A stretch of DNA of 64,000 bases from contig NZ_JACOFV010000004.1 of the NCBI RefSeq assembly GCF_014284255.1, positions 185,101 through 249,100 on the forward strand, given 5' to 3'. Numbering within the stretch: position 1 is the stretch's first letter; each line of letters starts with the position of its first letter. This document shows, one piece after another, positions 57,325-64,000 of the stretch. The notes under the pieces were generated by a model. It ran no database searches and was not told the origin of the DNA. It saw nothing but the letters and a program-made list of their open reading frames with translations. The position numbers and the translations under genes are program-made. The DNA is from Cognatundibacterium jejuense (lineage in GTDB: Bacteria > Pseudomonadota > Gammaproteobacteria > Burkholderiales > Burkholderiaceae_D).

Positions 57325-57801
57325 TCAGGAATTCCCTAAAGCTGATTTTTTGGCGCTTGTTTGGCGCGGTTTTGCGCGTTTGACGTTGCCGCCTTGAGTA
57401 ACGCGTTCGTTACCTTTTACCATGACTTTAGATACTGTTGGCTTTTTAGTGCCACTTGGACTAGGCTTGACGATAGTAACTTCGCGCATGCCACGACCTT
57501 TTTTGACGAGCTTGGTTTCTTTGGTGCCTTCAATCTTTGGACGGTAAATCACCAAAAGTTTTCCGATATGTTGCACTGGTGCGGCTTTGAGCTCTGCGCA
57601 GATGGTATCGTACATCGCGATACGTGCTTCGCGGTCGTCGCCGAAAACGCGAACTTTAATTAAACCATGGGCATTTAAGCCGGCGTCAATTTCTTTGATG
57701 ACGGAAGGTGAAAGTCCTGCTTCACCAATCAGGACGATAGGTTTCAGGGCGTGAGCTTCGGATCTGAGTTCGCTTCTTTCGGCGGGAGTGAGTTTTAACA
57801 T
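57325..57801 (-). CDS. yhbY: YhbY/CRS1-CRM RNA-binding protein
   Basis: 158 residues from ATG 57801 (MLKLTPAERSELRSEAHALK). The CRM domain (about 1-95) has LKPIVLIGEAGLSPSVIKEI, the GxxG-type RNA-binding loop and HGLIKVRVFGDDREARIAMY. The protein is longer than enterobacterial YhbY because of a basic Lys/Arg/Ser/Thr-rich tail (about 105-158). YhbY associates with pre-50S ribosomal particles. It is divergent from rlmE across 102 bases. Confidence 0.9.
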   Translation of the reverse strand: MLKLTPAERSELRSEAHALKPIVLIGEAGLSPSVIKEIDAGLNAHGLIKVRVFGDDREARIAMYDTICAELKAAPVQHIGKLLVIYRPKIEGTKETKLVKKGRGMREVTIVKPSPSGTKKPTVSKVMVKGNERVTQGGNVKRAKPRQTSAKKSALGNS

Positions 57802-57903
57802 AATTTTTCCTTGTGCATCCAACGGTTGCACGATAAATACATCCCCTGACGTCAATCAGTCAGGAAATGCATAGTTTTCCTTTAAAAGCAGTATTTTACG
57901 CGA

Positions 57904-58548
57904 ATGGCAAAGAATAAATTCAATCAAAATTGGGTTCACGATCATATAAATGATCCTTATGTGAAACTTGCACAAAAAGAAGGCTACCGCGCGCGCGCCG
58001 TTTACAAGCTAAAAGAGATTGATGAGTCTGAGAAACTTATTCGTCCAGGACAGATTATCGTCGATTTAGGGGCAACACCGGGTAGTTGGTCTCAATATGT
58101 ACGAAATAAGCTCGCTGGTAAAGAGGGCGGGGGTATCGACGGCGAAATATTTGCACTTGATCTTTTACCTATGGAGCCTATTGCTGACGTTCAATTTATT
58201 CAGGGGGATTTTCGTGAGAACGAGGTTCTTGATCAATTGGAGTCTAAACTAGTCGGACGTAAGCTTGATCTTGTACTATCAGATATGGCGCCGAACTTAT
58301 CTGGTAACTCAACGGTGGATTCTGCCAGAGTCGAGTACATCATCGAATTAGCTGTCAGTTTTGCTAAGGCACATTTAAAGCCGACTGGTTCGTTGCTTGT
58401 GAAGTGCTTCCATGGACCTAGTTATAATAATATTATTAATATGTTCAAAGATGAGTTTAAAGTTGTCTTGAATAAGAAGCCTAAGGCGAGCAAAGATAAA
58501 TCGTCAGAGATATTTTTGCTTGGCAAAGGGTTGAAACATCCTGAGTAA
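57904..58548 (+). CDS. rlmE: 23S rRNA (uridine-2'-O-)-methyltransferase RlmE (FtsJ/RrmJ)
   Basis: 214 residues. Rossmann-fold SAM methyltransferase that modifies U2552 of 23S rRNA. Visible: [14 protein letters not shown] with the catalytic Lys, [15 protein letters not shown] (SAM motif I), [12 protein letters not shown] (catalytic Asp) and [13 protein letters not shown] with the second catalytic Lys. Heat-shock linked with ftsH in Escherichia coli; here 210 bases separate them. Confidence 0.95.
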   Translation: MAKNKFNQNWVHDHINDPYVKLAQKEGYRARAVYKLKEIDESEKLIRPGQIIVDLGATPGSWSQYVRNKLAGKEGGGIDGEIFALDLLPMEPIADVQFIQGDFRENEVLDQLESKLVGRKLDLVLSDMAPNLSGNSTVDSARVEYIIELAVSFAKAHLKPTGSLLVKCFHGPSYNNIINMFKDEFKVVLNKKPKASKDKSSEIFLLGKGLKHPE

Positions 58549-58575
58549 CTGAATGATGAGCGCACTGCGGTGTGT

Positions 58576-58583
58576 GGGGGGGG
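58576..58583. repeat. G8 homopolymer upstream of ftsH
   Basis: Eight consecutive G residues lie in the intergenic region between rlmE and ftsH, about 175 bases before the ftsH start. A short hairpin (ACACAT-CTCT-ATGTGT, 58605-58620) follows. Confidence 0.7.
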
Positions 58584-58666
58584 TCTCATTTATTCGACCC
58601 TGAAACACATCTCTATGTGTGATTTTATTAAGTTCCATATTTTTACTCTTGATAATCCTCAATGTT

Positions 58667-58682
58667 GCCAGCATATGCTGGC
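58667..58682. promoter_or_regulatory. 16-bp perfect palindrome in the ftsH upstream region
   Basis: GCCAGCATATGCTGGC is fully self-complementary, about 77 bases before the ftsH GTG. CTTGATA (about 58648-58654) lies just upstream, loosely like a heat-shock -35, but the matching -10 is poor. It may be a regulator binding site. Confidence 0.4.
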
Positions 58683-58758
58683 TAGCAAGCTCTGCCTATT
58701 GGGGGTAGAATGACTGATTACAGTATCAAATGGCGTAACCTGCGCCCAAGGAGTTCTC

Positions 58759-60648
58759 GTGAATAATATGTTTTCAAAAGCGGCTATATGGGTAGTTGTT
58801 GCCATGGTGCTTTTTATGCTTTTCAAAGAGTTTGGCGGAAAAGCCGGTACCTCTGGTATGGCCGCAGTGCCGTATTCCGAGTTTTTGGACGAAGTTAAAG
58901 CGAAGCATATTAAAGAAGTGACGATCGACGATTCTACCCGTACCGTAACAGCAGTAACGACTGAAGGTAAAAAAATCAAGTCGCAAGGTACTATCTTTGA
59001 TCGTGGTTTGGTTGGTGATTTAGTTGCTAATGGAATTAAGTTTGATAGTAAACCTGCGGAAGAGCAATCGTTCTTATCGCAAGTGTTTATTTCCTGGTTC
59101 CCAATGCTGTTGCTGATTGGCGTCTGGATTTTCTTTATGCGCCAGATGCAAGGTGGCGGCAAGGGTGGAGCGTTCTCGTTTGGTAAATCCAAAGCACGTA
59201 TGCTGGATGATGCGAACAATAATGTGACTTTTGCTGACGTTGCTGGTTGCGATGAAGCCAAAGAAGAGGTAACTGAGGTTGTTGATTTCTTACGCGATCC
59301 GACCAAATTCCAGAAGCTCGGTGGACGTATTCCACGTGGCGTATTGATGGTTGGTCCTCCTGGAACAGGTAAAACATTGTTGGCACGTGCGATCGCTGGC
59401 GAAGCCAAAGTCCCATTCTTTACTATTTCCGGTTCTGATTTCGTCGAAATGTTTGTGGGTGTTGGTGCGTCACGCGTTCGTGATATGTTTGAAAATGCTA
59501 AAAAGCACGCACCTTGTATTATTTTCATCGATGAGATTGATGCTGTTGGTCGTCATCGCGGTGCCGGCATGGGTGGCGGTAATGATGAGCGCGAACAAAC
59601 ACTGAACCAGATGTTGGTTGAAATGGACGGCTTTGAAGCGAATTCTGGCGTCATCGTAATCGCTGCAACTAACCGTGCTGACGTACTTGATAAAGCCTTG
59701 TTACGTCCAGGTCGTTTTGATCGTCAGGTTTCGGTGGGTTTGCCAGATATTCGTGGTCGCGAGCAAATCTTGAATGTTCACATGCGTAAAGTACCCATCT
59801 CTGCTGACGTTAAAGCAGATATTCTGGCCCGTGGTACTCCAGGTTTCTCTGGCGCCGATTTGGCGAATCTGGTGAATGAAGCTGCACTGTTTGCTGCGCG
59901 CCGCAATAAGCGTCTGGTAGAAATGATGGACTTTGAAGATGCGAAAGATAAAATCTTCATGGGACCTGAACGCAAATCAATGGTCATGCGTGAAGAAGAG
60001 CGTCGTAATACTGCTTATCATGAGTCTGGTCATGCCGTTATTGCGAAGCTGATGCCTAAAGCCGATCCAGTACACAAAGTGACGATAATGCCACGCGGTT
60101 TTGCGCTCGGTCTGACGTGGCAGTTACCTGAGCATGATCAGATCAGCGGCTACAAAGACAAAATGTTAGAAGAGATTTCTATTCTTTTTGGTGGTCGTAT
60201 CGCTGAGGAGATTTTCGTAGGTCAAATGTCGACTGGTGCATCAAACGATTTCTCTCGTGCCACCAAGTTGGCGCGCTCTATGGTGACCCGTTTCGGTATG
60301 TCGGACAGCATGGGAGTTATGGTTTACGAAGATAATCAGCAAGAAGGTTATTTTGGTATGGCTTCGAAAACCATTTCGGAAGCGACACAGCAAAAAGTCG
60401 ATGCTGAGATTCGTTCTATTCTCGACACCCAATATGCACTTGCGCGTCGATTGCTGGAAGAGAATCGCGATAAAGTTGAGGTAATGACTAAGGCCTTGCT
60501 GGATTGGGAAACCATCGATGCTGATCAGGTAAACGACATTATGAATGGCGTCGCTCCTCGTCCTCCTAAGCTCGGGCAGTCTACCGGTCGATCTTCATCG
60601 GACAATAGTTCTGGGGGCGTTTCTCCGAACGCGACTGCACCAGCCTGA
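58759..60648 (+). CDS. ftsH: ATP-dependent zinc metalloprotease FtsH
   Basis: 629 residues from GTG 58759, with AAGGAG about 7 bases upstream. Two transmembrane helices (about 5-24 and 97-118) flank a small periplasmic domain. The AAA domain has Walker A GPPGTGKT, Walker [12 protein letters not shown] and the second region of homology with LLRPGRFDR. The M41 protease domain has the zinc motif HESGH (about residue 419) and a downstream Asp ligand. It degrades unstable membrane and cytoplasmic proteins; HflK and HflC, also in this window, control it. Confidence 0.97.
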   Translation: MNNMFSKAAIWVVVAMVLFMLFKEFGGKAGTSGMAAVPYSEFLDEVKAKHIKEVTIDDSTRTVTAVTTEGKKIKSQGTIFDRGLVGDLVANGIKFDSKPAEEQSFLSQVFISWFPMLLLIGVWIFFMRQMQGGGKGGAFSFGKSKARMLDDANNNVTFADVAGCDEAKEEVTEVVDFLRDPTKFQKLGGRIPRGVLMVGPPGTGKTLLARAIAGEAKVPFFTISGSDFVEMFVGVGASRVRDMFENAKKHAPCIIFIDEIDAVGRHRGAGMGGGNDEREQTLNQMLVEMDGFEANSGVIVIAATNRADVLDKALLRPGRFDRQVSVGLPDIRGREQILNVHMRKVPISADVKADILARGTPGFSGADLANLVNEAALFAARRNKRLVEMMDFEDAKDKIFMGPERKSMVMREEERRNTAYHESGHAVIAKLMPKADPVHKVTIMPRGFALGLTWQLPEHDQISGYKDKMLEEISILFGGRIAEEIFVGQMSTGASNDFSRATKLARSMVTRFGMSDSMGVMVYEDNQQEGYFGMASKTISEATQQKVDAEIRSILDTQYALARRLLEENRDKVEVMTKALLDWETIDADQVNDIMNGVAPRPPKLGQSTGRSSSDNSSGGVSPNATAPA

Positions 60649-60680
60649 TTTTTCATGTTTCTGAGTTAAGCTTTTAATAT

Positions 60681-60714
60681 AAGGTGAGGAGCGATCCTCG
60701 CCTTTATTTTTTTT
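60681..60714 (+). terminator. Terminator-like hairpin abutting the folP start codon
   Basis: AAGGTGAGGA-GCGA-TCCTCGCCTT (one G:U pair) followed by TATTTTTTTT that runs right up to the folP ATG. The only SD-like sequence (GAGGAG) is inside the stem. Confidence 0.8.
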
Positions 60715-61557
60715 ATGACTGATTATTTTCAATGTGGGCGTTATCGCATTCCTTTGCGAAACGATGATTGTAAGCCGCTGGTGATGGGTATTTTGAACGT
60801 CACGCCGGATTCATTTTCTGATGGTGGCAAGTTCCTTGATTTGGATAGTGCATTATCGCGCGCCGAACAGATGATAGAGGACGGGGTTGATATTATCGAT
60901 ATCGGAGGAGAGTCCAGTCGCCCGGGATCTCAGGCTTTGTCACTTGATGAGGAATTGCGCCGCGTCATGCCAGTAATTTTTGCTTTGCGCGATTGTGGCA
61001 AAGCCTTGTCTATTGATACGTATAAGCCAGAAGTGATGAGAGAAGCCATATTGGCTGGTGTGGATATGATTAATGATATCCAAGGCTTTCGTTCACCGGA
61101 GGCAATTGCTGCTGTTGCTGAAAGTGACGTTGGGCTGTGCATTATGCATATGCAAAATGTGCCTTCGAATATGCAGTCATCTCCAGCATATGTTGATGTA
61201 GTTACGGAGGTGAGGGGCTTTTTAGGCGATAGAGTAAGGGATTTGTTGGATGCCGGTGTTCCGCGGCAAAATTTATGTGTCGACCCGGGCTTTGGTTTTG
61301 GCAAATCGTTGTTGCATAATATCGCGCTATTTAAAGATATCCCTAAAATGGCGCATCAATTGGACTTACCGGTGTTGGTCGGCGTATCAAGAAAAACAAT
61401 GATCGGTGAAATGACCGGTCGAGTAACTGAAAAACGTTTGGCTGGTAGTCTTGCGGCTGCCTTATCCGCCGCAAATATGGGAGCAAAAATTTTACGGGTT
61501 CACGATGTTGCTGAAACTGTGGATGCGTTAAAAGTTTGGCGAGCAATGCTCGTTTGA
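60715..61557 (+). CDS. folP: Dihydropteroate synthase FolP
   Basis: 280 residues. TIM-barrel enzyme joining p-aminobenzoate and the pterin diphosphate in folate synthesis; the target of sulfonamides. Signature 1 [17 protein letters not shown] (about 23-39), signature 2 [14 protein letters not shown], plus [15 protein letters not shown] and [13 protein letters not shown]. The ATG at 60715 has no usable SD, since a terminator hairpin occupies the leader. The end overlaps the region just before glmM, 23 bases apart. Confidence 0.95.
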   Translation: MTDYFQCGRYRIPLRNDDCKPLVMGILNVTPDSFSDGGKFLDLDSALSRAEQMIEDGVDIIDIGGESSRPGSQALSLDEELRRVMPVIFALRDCGKALSIDTYKPEVMREAILAGVDMINDIQGFRSPEAIAAVAESDVGLCIMHMQNVPSNMQSSPAYVDVVTEVRGFLGDRVRDLLDAGVPRQNLCVDPGFGFGKSLLHNIALFKDIPKMAHQLDLPVLVGVSRKTMIGEMTGRVTEKRLAGSLAAALSAANMGAKILRVHDVAETVDALKVWRAMLV

Positions 61558-61580
61558 AAAAAGAGAATTGGACATTAAAA

Positions 61581-62924
61581 ATGACAAGAAAATATTTTGG
61601 TACTGATGGTATTCGTGGCAAAGTTGGTGTTGCTCCAATTACTCCTGACTTTGTAATGCGTTTAGGCTATGCCGCAGGCAAGGTGTTGGCGCAAACCGGT
61701 CAACCTGGAGAGAAACGCCCAACCGTATTGATTGGCAAAGATACGCGTATCTCTGGTTACATGCTTGAAGCCGCTCTGGAAGCTGGTTTTGCTGCGGCAG
61801 GTGTTGACGTGATGTTATCTGGTCCTATGCCGACACCTGCAGTAGCTTACCTGACACGCGCATTGCGCCTGTCGGCAGGGGTGGTTATCTCCGCATCTCA
61901 CAACCCTTATTACGATAACGGTATTAAATTTTTCTCTGCACAGGGAAATAAACTTCCAGATGAAGTTGAGCTCGCTATTGAGGCACAGTTGGATTTACCG
62001 ATGGAATGCGTGAGCTCCGATCATTTGGGTAAGGCACAGCGCTTACGTGATGCGAATGGTCGTTACATAGAATTCTGTAAGAGCACCTTCCCATCGGAAT
62101 TAGACTTGCGCGGCATTAAAATCGTTGTCGATTGCGCGCACGGTGCAGCGTATGATATCGCGCCACATGTATTTCACGAGCTCGGTGCGGAAGTTATTGC
62201 TATAGGCAATACGCCAACTGGTATGAACATTAACGATAATGTTGGTGCAACTTCACCTGATGCACTCTCAATTGCGGTGCGCGCTAACCATGCAGATTTG
62301 GGGATTGCTCTTGATGGCGATGCGGATCGTCTGATTATGGTCGATCGTCACGGGAAAATTTATAACGGCGATGAATTGCTTTATCTGATGGTGATGGATA
62401 GGCTTGCTATCGGTTCGGTTCCTGGTGTGGTTGGGACATTAATGACGAATATGGCCGTTGAAATTGCCTTAAAAGATTTGGGTGTGGGTTTTGCCCGCGC
62501 CAAAGTCGGTGATCGCTATGTGCTGGAGCAATTGCGTGAACGTGATTGGTTATTGGGTGGTGAAGGTTCTGGTCACTTATTGTGTCTTGATAAGCATTCA
62601 ACCGGTGATGGCATTGTCTCTGCATTGCAAGTTTTGTCTGCTTTGCGCCGCAGTGGTAAAACTTTGGATGCGTGCTTTGATAAGCTGCAACTATTCCCGC
62701 AGGTACTGTTAAATGTCCGCGTCTCTCCTGGCTTTGATTGGCAGAAAAATGTTCTTTTGATGCAAGAGAAAGACAAAGTAGAGGCTGAGCTATCTGGTCG
62801 TGGTCGCGTATTGATACGTGCCTCCGGAACCGAGCCATTGTTACGCGTGATGGTTGAGGCGGACGACGGCGAGCTTGCTAGCGCCAGTGCGCGTCGTTTG
62901 GTTGCTTGCATCGAAAAAATTTAG
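61581..62924 (+). CDS. glmM: Phosphoglucosamine mutase GlmM
   Basis: 447 residues from ATG 61581 ([16 protein letters not shown]). It converts glucosamine-6-phosphate to glucosamine-1-phosphate for peptidoglycan and LPS precursors. The active-site phosphoserine loop is [14 protein letters not shown] (about 97-110), the metal loop is ALDGDADR, sugar binding GGEGSGH, and the phosphate-binding C-terminal [14 protein letters not shown]. The order ftsH-folP-glmM is conserved. No further gene of the usual neighbourhood follows; the tRNA array begins about 100 bases later. Confidence 0.96.
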   Translation: MTRKYFGTDGIRGKVGVAPITPDFVMRLGYAAGKVLAQTGQPGEKRPTVLIGKDTRISGYMLEAALEAGFAAAGVDVMLSGPMPTPAVAYLTRALRLSAGVVISASHNPYYDNGIKFFSAQGNKLPDEVELAIEAQLDLPMECVSSDHLGKAQRLRDANGRYIEFCKSTFPSELDLRGIKIVVDCAHGAAYDIAPHVFHELGAEVIAIGNTPTGMNINDNVGATSPDALSIAVRANHADLGIALDGDADRLIMVDRHGKIYNGDELLYLMVMDRLAIGSVPGVVGTLMTNMAVEIALKDLGVGFARAKVGDRYVLEQLRERDWLLGGEGSGHLLCLDKHSTGDGIVSALQVLSALRRSGKTLDACFDKLQLFPQVLLNVRVSPGFDWQKNVLLMQEKDKVEAELSGRGRVLIRASGTEPLLRVMVEADDGELASASARRLVACIEKI

Positions 62925-62954
62925 CAGATATTAGCTTCAGATCGCAGTCTATTC

Positions 62955-62983
62955 TTGAAACTGGGGCTGTAAACATGTAGTAT
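62955..62983 (+). promoter_or_regulatory. Sigma-70 promoter reading into the tRNA-Arg array
   Basis: TTGAAA (62955-62960) and TAGTAT (62978-62983) are exactly 17 bases apart. Transcription would start about 35 bases before unit 1 of the array at 63026. Confidence 0.6.
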
Positions 62984-63025
62984 TCAGCCTTCAGTTTTCT
63001 TGCTCTGATAGAGTGCGAAATAAAA

Positions 63026-63100
63026 CTGACCATAGCTCAGTTGGATAGAGCACGAGCCTTCTAAGCTCGGGGTCGCAGGTTCTTATTACAGGTTGATCCA
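63026..63100 (+). pseudogene. tRNA-Arg(TCT)-like unit 1, T arm missing
   Basis: Acceptor 5' strand CTGACCA, then TA, D arm GCTCAGTTGGATAGAGC, and anticodon stem CGAGC/GCTCG around CTTCTAA (anticodon TCT). The T-stem 5' strand GCAGG has no partner; after TTC the sequence is TTATTACAGGTTGATCCA, ending in CCA at 63100 (75 nt). The stem differences from later units are compensatory, so it descends from a different tRNA-Arg. Confidence 0.7.
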
Positions 63101-63131
63101 AGTGCGTATTACAATTGTGATGAAATAAATT

Positions 63132-63206
63132 CCGCCCTTAGCTCAGTTGGATAGAGCAACAGCCTTCTAAGCTGTAGGTCACACGTTCTTATTACAGGTT
63201 GATCCA
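63132..63206 (+). pseudogene. tRNA-Arg(TCT)-like unit 2, T arm missing
   Basis: Matches the intact tRNA at 63450 through ACACGTTC (57 nt), then diverges into TTATTACAGGTTGATCCA. D and anticodon arms are perfect. It reaches CCA at 75 nt; AGGTTGA could pair with 5 of the 7 bases of CCGCCCT. No T stem can form. Confidence 0.7.
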
Positions 63207-63237
63207 AGTGCGTATTACAATTGTGATGAAATAAATT

Positions 63238-63312
63238 CCGCCCTTAGCTCAGTTGGATAGAGCAACAGCCTTCTAAGCTGTAGGTCACACGTTCTTATTA
63301 CAGGTTGATCCA
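63238..63312 (+). pseudogene. tRNA-Arg(TCT)-like unit 3, T arm missing
   Basis: Identical to unit 2 over the 75-nt element and the following 31-base spacer, which contains the palindrome ACAATTGT. Confidence 0.7.
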
Positions 63313-63343
63313 AGTGCGTATTACAATTGTGATGAAATAAATT

Positions 63344-63418
63344 CCGCCCTTAGCTCAGTTGGATAGAGCAACAGCCTTCTAAGCTGTAGGTCACACGTTC
63401 TTATTACAGGTCGATCCA
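63344..63418 (+). pseudogene. tRNA-Arg(TCT)-like unit 4, T arm missing
   Basis: As units 2 and 3, but with AGGTCGATCCA in the 3' part. The change turns a G:U pair with acceptor base 3 into G:C, so it keeps the possible acceptor stem. Confidence 0.7.
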
Positions 63419-63449
63419 AGTGCGTATTACAATTGTGATGAAATAAATT

Positions 63450-63526
63450 CCGCCCTTAGCTCAGTTGGATAGAGCAACAGCCTTCTAAGCTGTAGGTCAC
63501 ACGTTCGATTCGTGTAGGGTGGACCA
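63450..63526 (+). tRNA. tRNA-Arg (anticodon TCT), complete unit 5
   Basis: 77 nt including CCA. Acceptor CCGCCCT/AGGGTGG (one G:U), D arm GCTC/GAGC, anticodon stem ACAGC/GCTGT with loop CTTCTAA (anticodon UCU, reads AGA/AGG), variable loop AGGTC, T arm ACACG-TTCGATT-CGTGT, discriminator A, CCA encoded. This is the only canonical copy in the array and presumably the working gene. Confidence 0.93.
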
Positions 63527-63535
63527 AAAATCATT

Positions 63536-63610
63536 TAAAATCAGAGACTTAGGATTTTAGCTTTTGTCTATGATTATTTCTTTTTATTACTTTTGTTAAA
63601 CAAAAGTAAT
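63536..63610 (+). terminator. Inverted repeats 3' of tRNA-Arg
   Basis: TAAAATC (63536-63542) pairs with GATTTTA (63553-63559), then a perfect palindrome ATTACTTTTGTT-A-AACAAAAGTAAT spans 63586-63610. Either could end the tRNA transcript; the second, A/T-rich and symmetric beside a recombinase remnant, could also be a recombinase site. Confidence 0.45.
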
Positions 63611-63670
63611 TTCCTCCTTGAATCTCCTCAAAGCGTTGACTATTCTTCCCTGGTGCACATTGAAGATTGA

Positions 63671-63904
63671 ATGGGATTCAATATGGAACCGAAGGGCATT
63701 CGAAGTAAGAAAAATGTCACTCTTATTGTTTACGAAAAAGAGGGGCGAACCGCTTACAAGCTGCTTGGTCCAAGCGGCGAGGTTCCAGCATTTACTTTCT
63801 TTGCTGATAGTCTAAAAAATTGCTCACTCAATACTCGCAAGGCTTATTGCAGAGATTTGGCCAGTTTTTATGAGGCGAATTCTAGGATGAAGTGCAATTT
63901 ATGA
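63671..63904 (+). pseudogene. N-terminal fragment of a tyrosine recombinase/integrase-like protein
   Basis: 77 residues, or 73 from a second ATG at 63683. The segment KLLGPSGEVPAFTFFADSL and SLNTRKAYCRDLASFYE resembles the N-terminal core-binding (SAM-like) domain of phage-type tyrosine recombinases, where S-x-NTxxAYxxDLxxF is characteristic. The frame stops at 63904 before any catalytic domain (no R-HxxR-Y). No continuation in other frames was recognised in the last 96 bases, so it is a truncated remnant or an element edge. The recombinase assignment rests on this short motif only. Confidence 0.5.
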
Positions 63905-64000
63905 ACGGTATCGGTTAATGAGGGCAAGATGCGATAGCATTTGTGCCTTTTTGACCGGCCAGTCGAAATTGCATAATGAACTACACACATCTCACCCAAA

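Larger units (their letters stand above)
63026..63526 (+). repeat. Five-unit 106-bp tandem array of tRNA-Arg(UCU) elements
   Basis: tRNA starts at 63026, 63132, 63238, 63344 and 63450 are exactly 106 bp apart. Units 2-4 are identical except for one T-to-C change in unit 4 (AGGTCGATCCA instead of AGGTTGATCCA). Unit 1 has different acceptor, anticodon-stem and T-stem bases but the same T-arm replacement and spacer. Units 1-4 share the 49 bases from TTATTACAGG to the next unit. Unit 5 alone continues into a normal T arm and acceptor end. Confidence 0.9.

Noticed and set aside
58640..58680. Sigma-32 heat-shock promoter for ftsH
   Set aside because: CTTGATA resembles the -35, but the -10 region does not match CCCCAT at the right spacing; only noted as a possibility.
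63026..63526. CRISPR-like appearance of the 106-bp repeats
   Set aside because: The units are contiguous copies with tRNA content and no unique spacers, and no cas genes are present.
63618..63815. Second open frame overlapping the recombinase-like fragment
   Set aside because: Out of frame with the segment that shows the recombinase motif, and composition is not protein-like.
63940..63975. Possible transposon end around GACCGGCCAGTC
   Set aside because: The symmetry is imperfect and too little sequence remains to the window end to support an element.

Overview
The window reads as a betaproteobacterial chromosome, most likely Burkholderiales and probably an Oxalobacteraceae relative (Undibacterium, Herminiimonas or Janthinobacterium type). 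This is inferred from gene order and protein flavour, not from a database search. The gene order rlmN-pilF-rodZ-ispG-hisS-yfgM-bamB-der-hfq-hflX-hflK-hflC-hisZ-purA, the presence of hisZ, and greA-yhbY-rlmE-ftsH-folP-glmM are typical of that group. Coding density is high and almost every protein is a recognisable housekeeping or flagellar protein.

Layout. Bases 1-15327 (all +) carry a translation, envelope and metabolism block: RNA methylation, pilus biogenesis, isoprenoid synthesis, histidyl-tRNA synthetase, outer-membrane assembly, ribosome GTPases, Hfq, the HflKC membrane complex, HisZ, PurA and a phosphoribosyltransferase. Bases 15436-15839 hold two tandem, nearly identical tRNA-Leu(CAG) genes on the minus strand, each with its own terminator. 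Bases 15956-20125 hold rnr, rlmB and cysE, converging on the NAD(P)H-hydrate repair gene nnr.

Bases 21695-40893 form a long flagellar region, mostly on the minus strand. It contains fliFGHIJK-fliLMNOPQR, the divergent fliE, and a second group made of fliC, flaG, fliD, fliS, fliT, a second FliK-like gene, an FlhB C-domain homologue and a YcgR-type c-di-GMP brake. A response regulator and a GGDEF diguanylate cyclase follow upstream of fliC (41510-43865), so a c-di-GMP synthase and a c-di-GMP effector flank the flagellin cluster.

Bases 44164-51853 hold miscellaneous genes: greB, a DUF3422 protein, a Sel1 lipoprotein, a CpdB-type nucleotidase, a patatin lipoprotein, an NlpC/P60 hydrolase and a GlcG/HbpS-type protein. 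Bases 52000-62924 hold carAB, greA, yhbY, rlmE, ftsH, folP and glmM.

The right end is the unusual part. After glmM, a well-formed promoter reads into five units with an exact 106-bp period. Each unit carries a tRNA-Arg(UCU) 5' domain. Only the fifth is a canonical tRNA gene. The first four keep the acceptor 5' strand, D arm and TCT anticodon arm, lose the T arm, and still reach a CCA at nucleotide 75. A truncated tyrosine-recombinase-like N-terminus follows, suggesting the edge of an integrated element. This array is the best candidate here for something not previously described.
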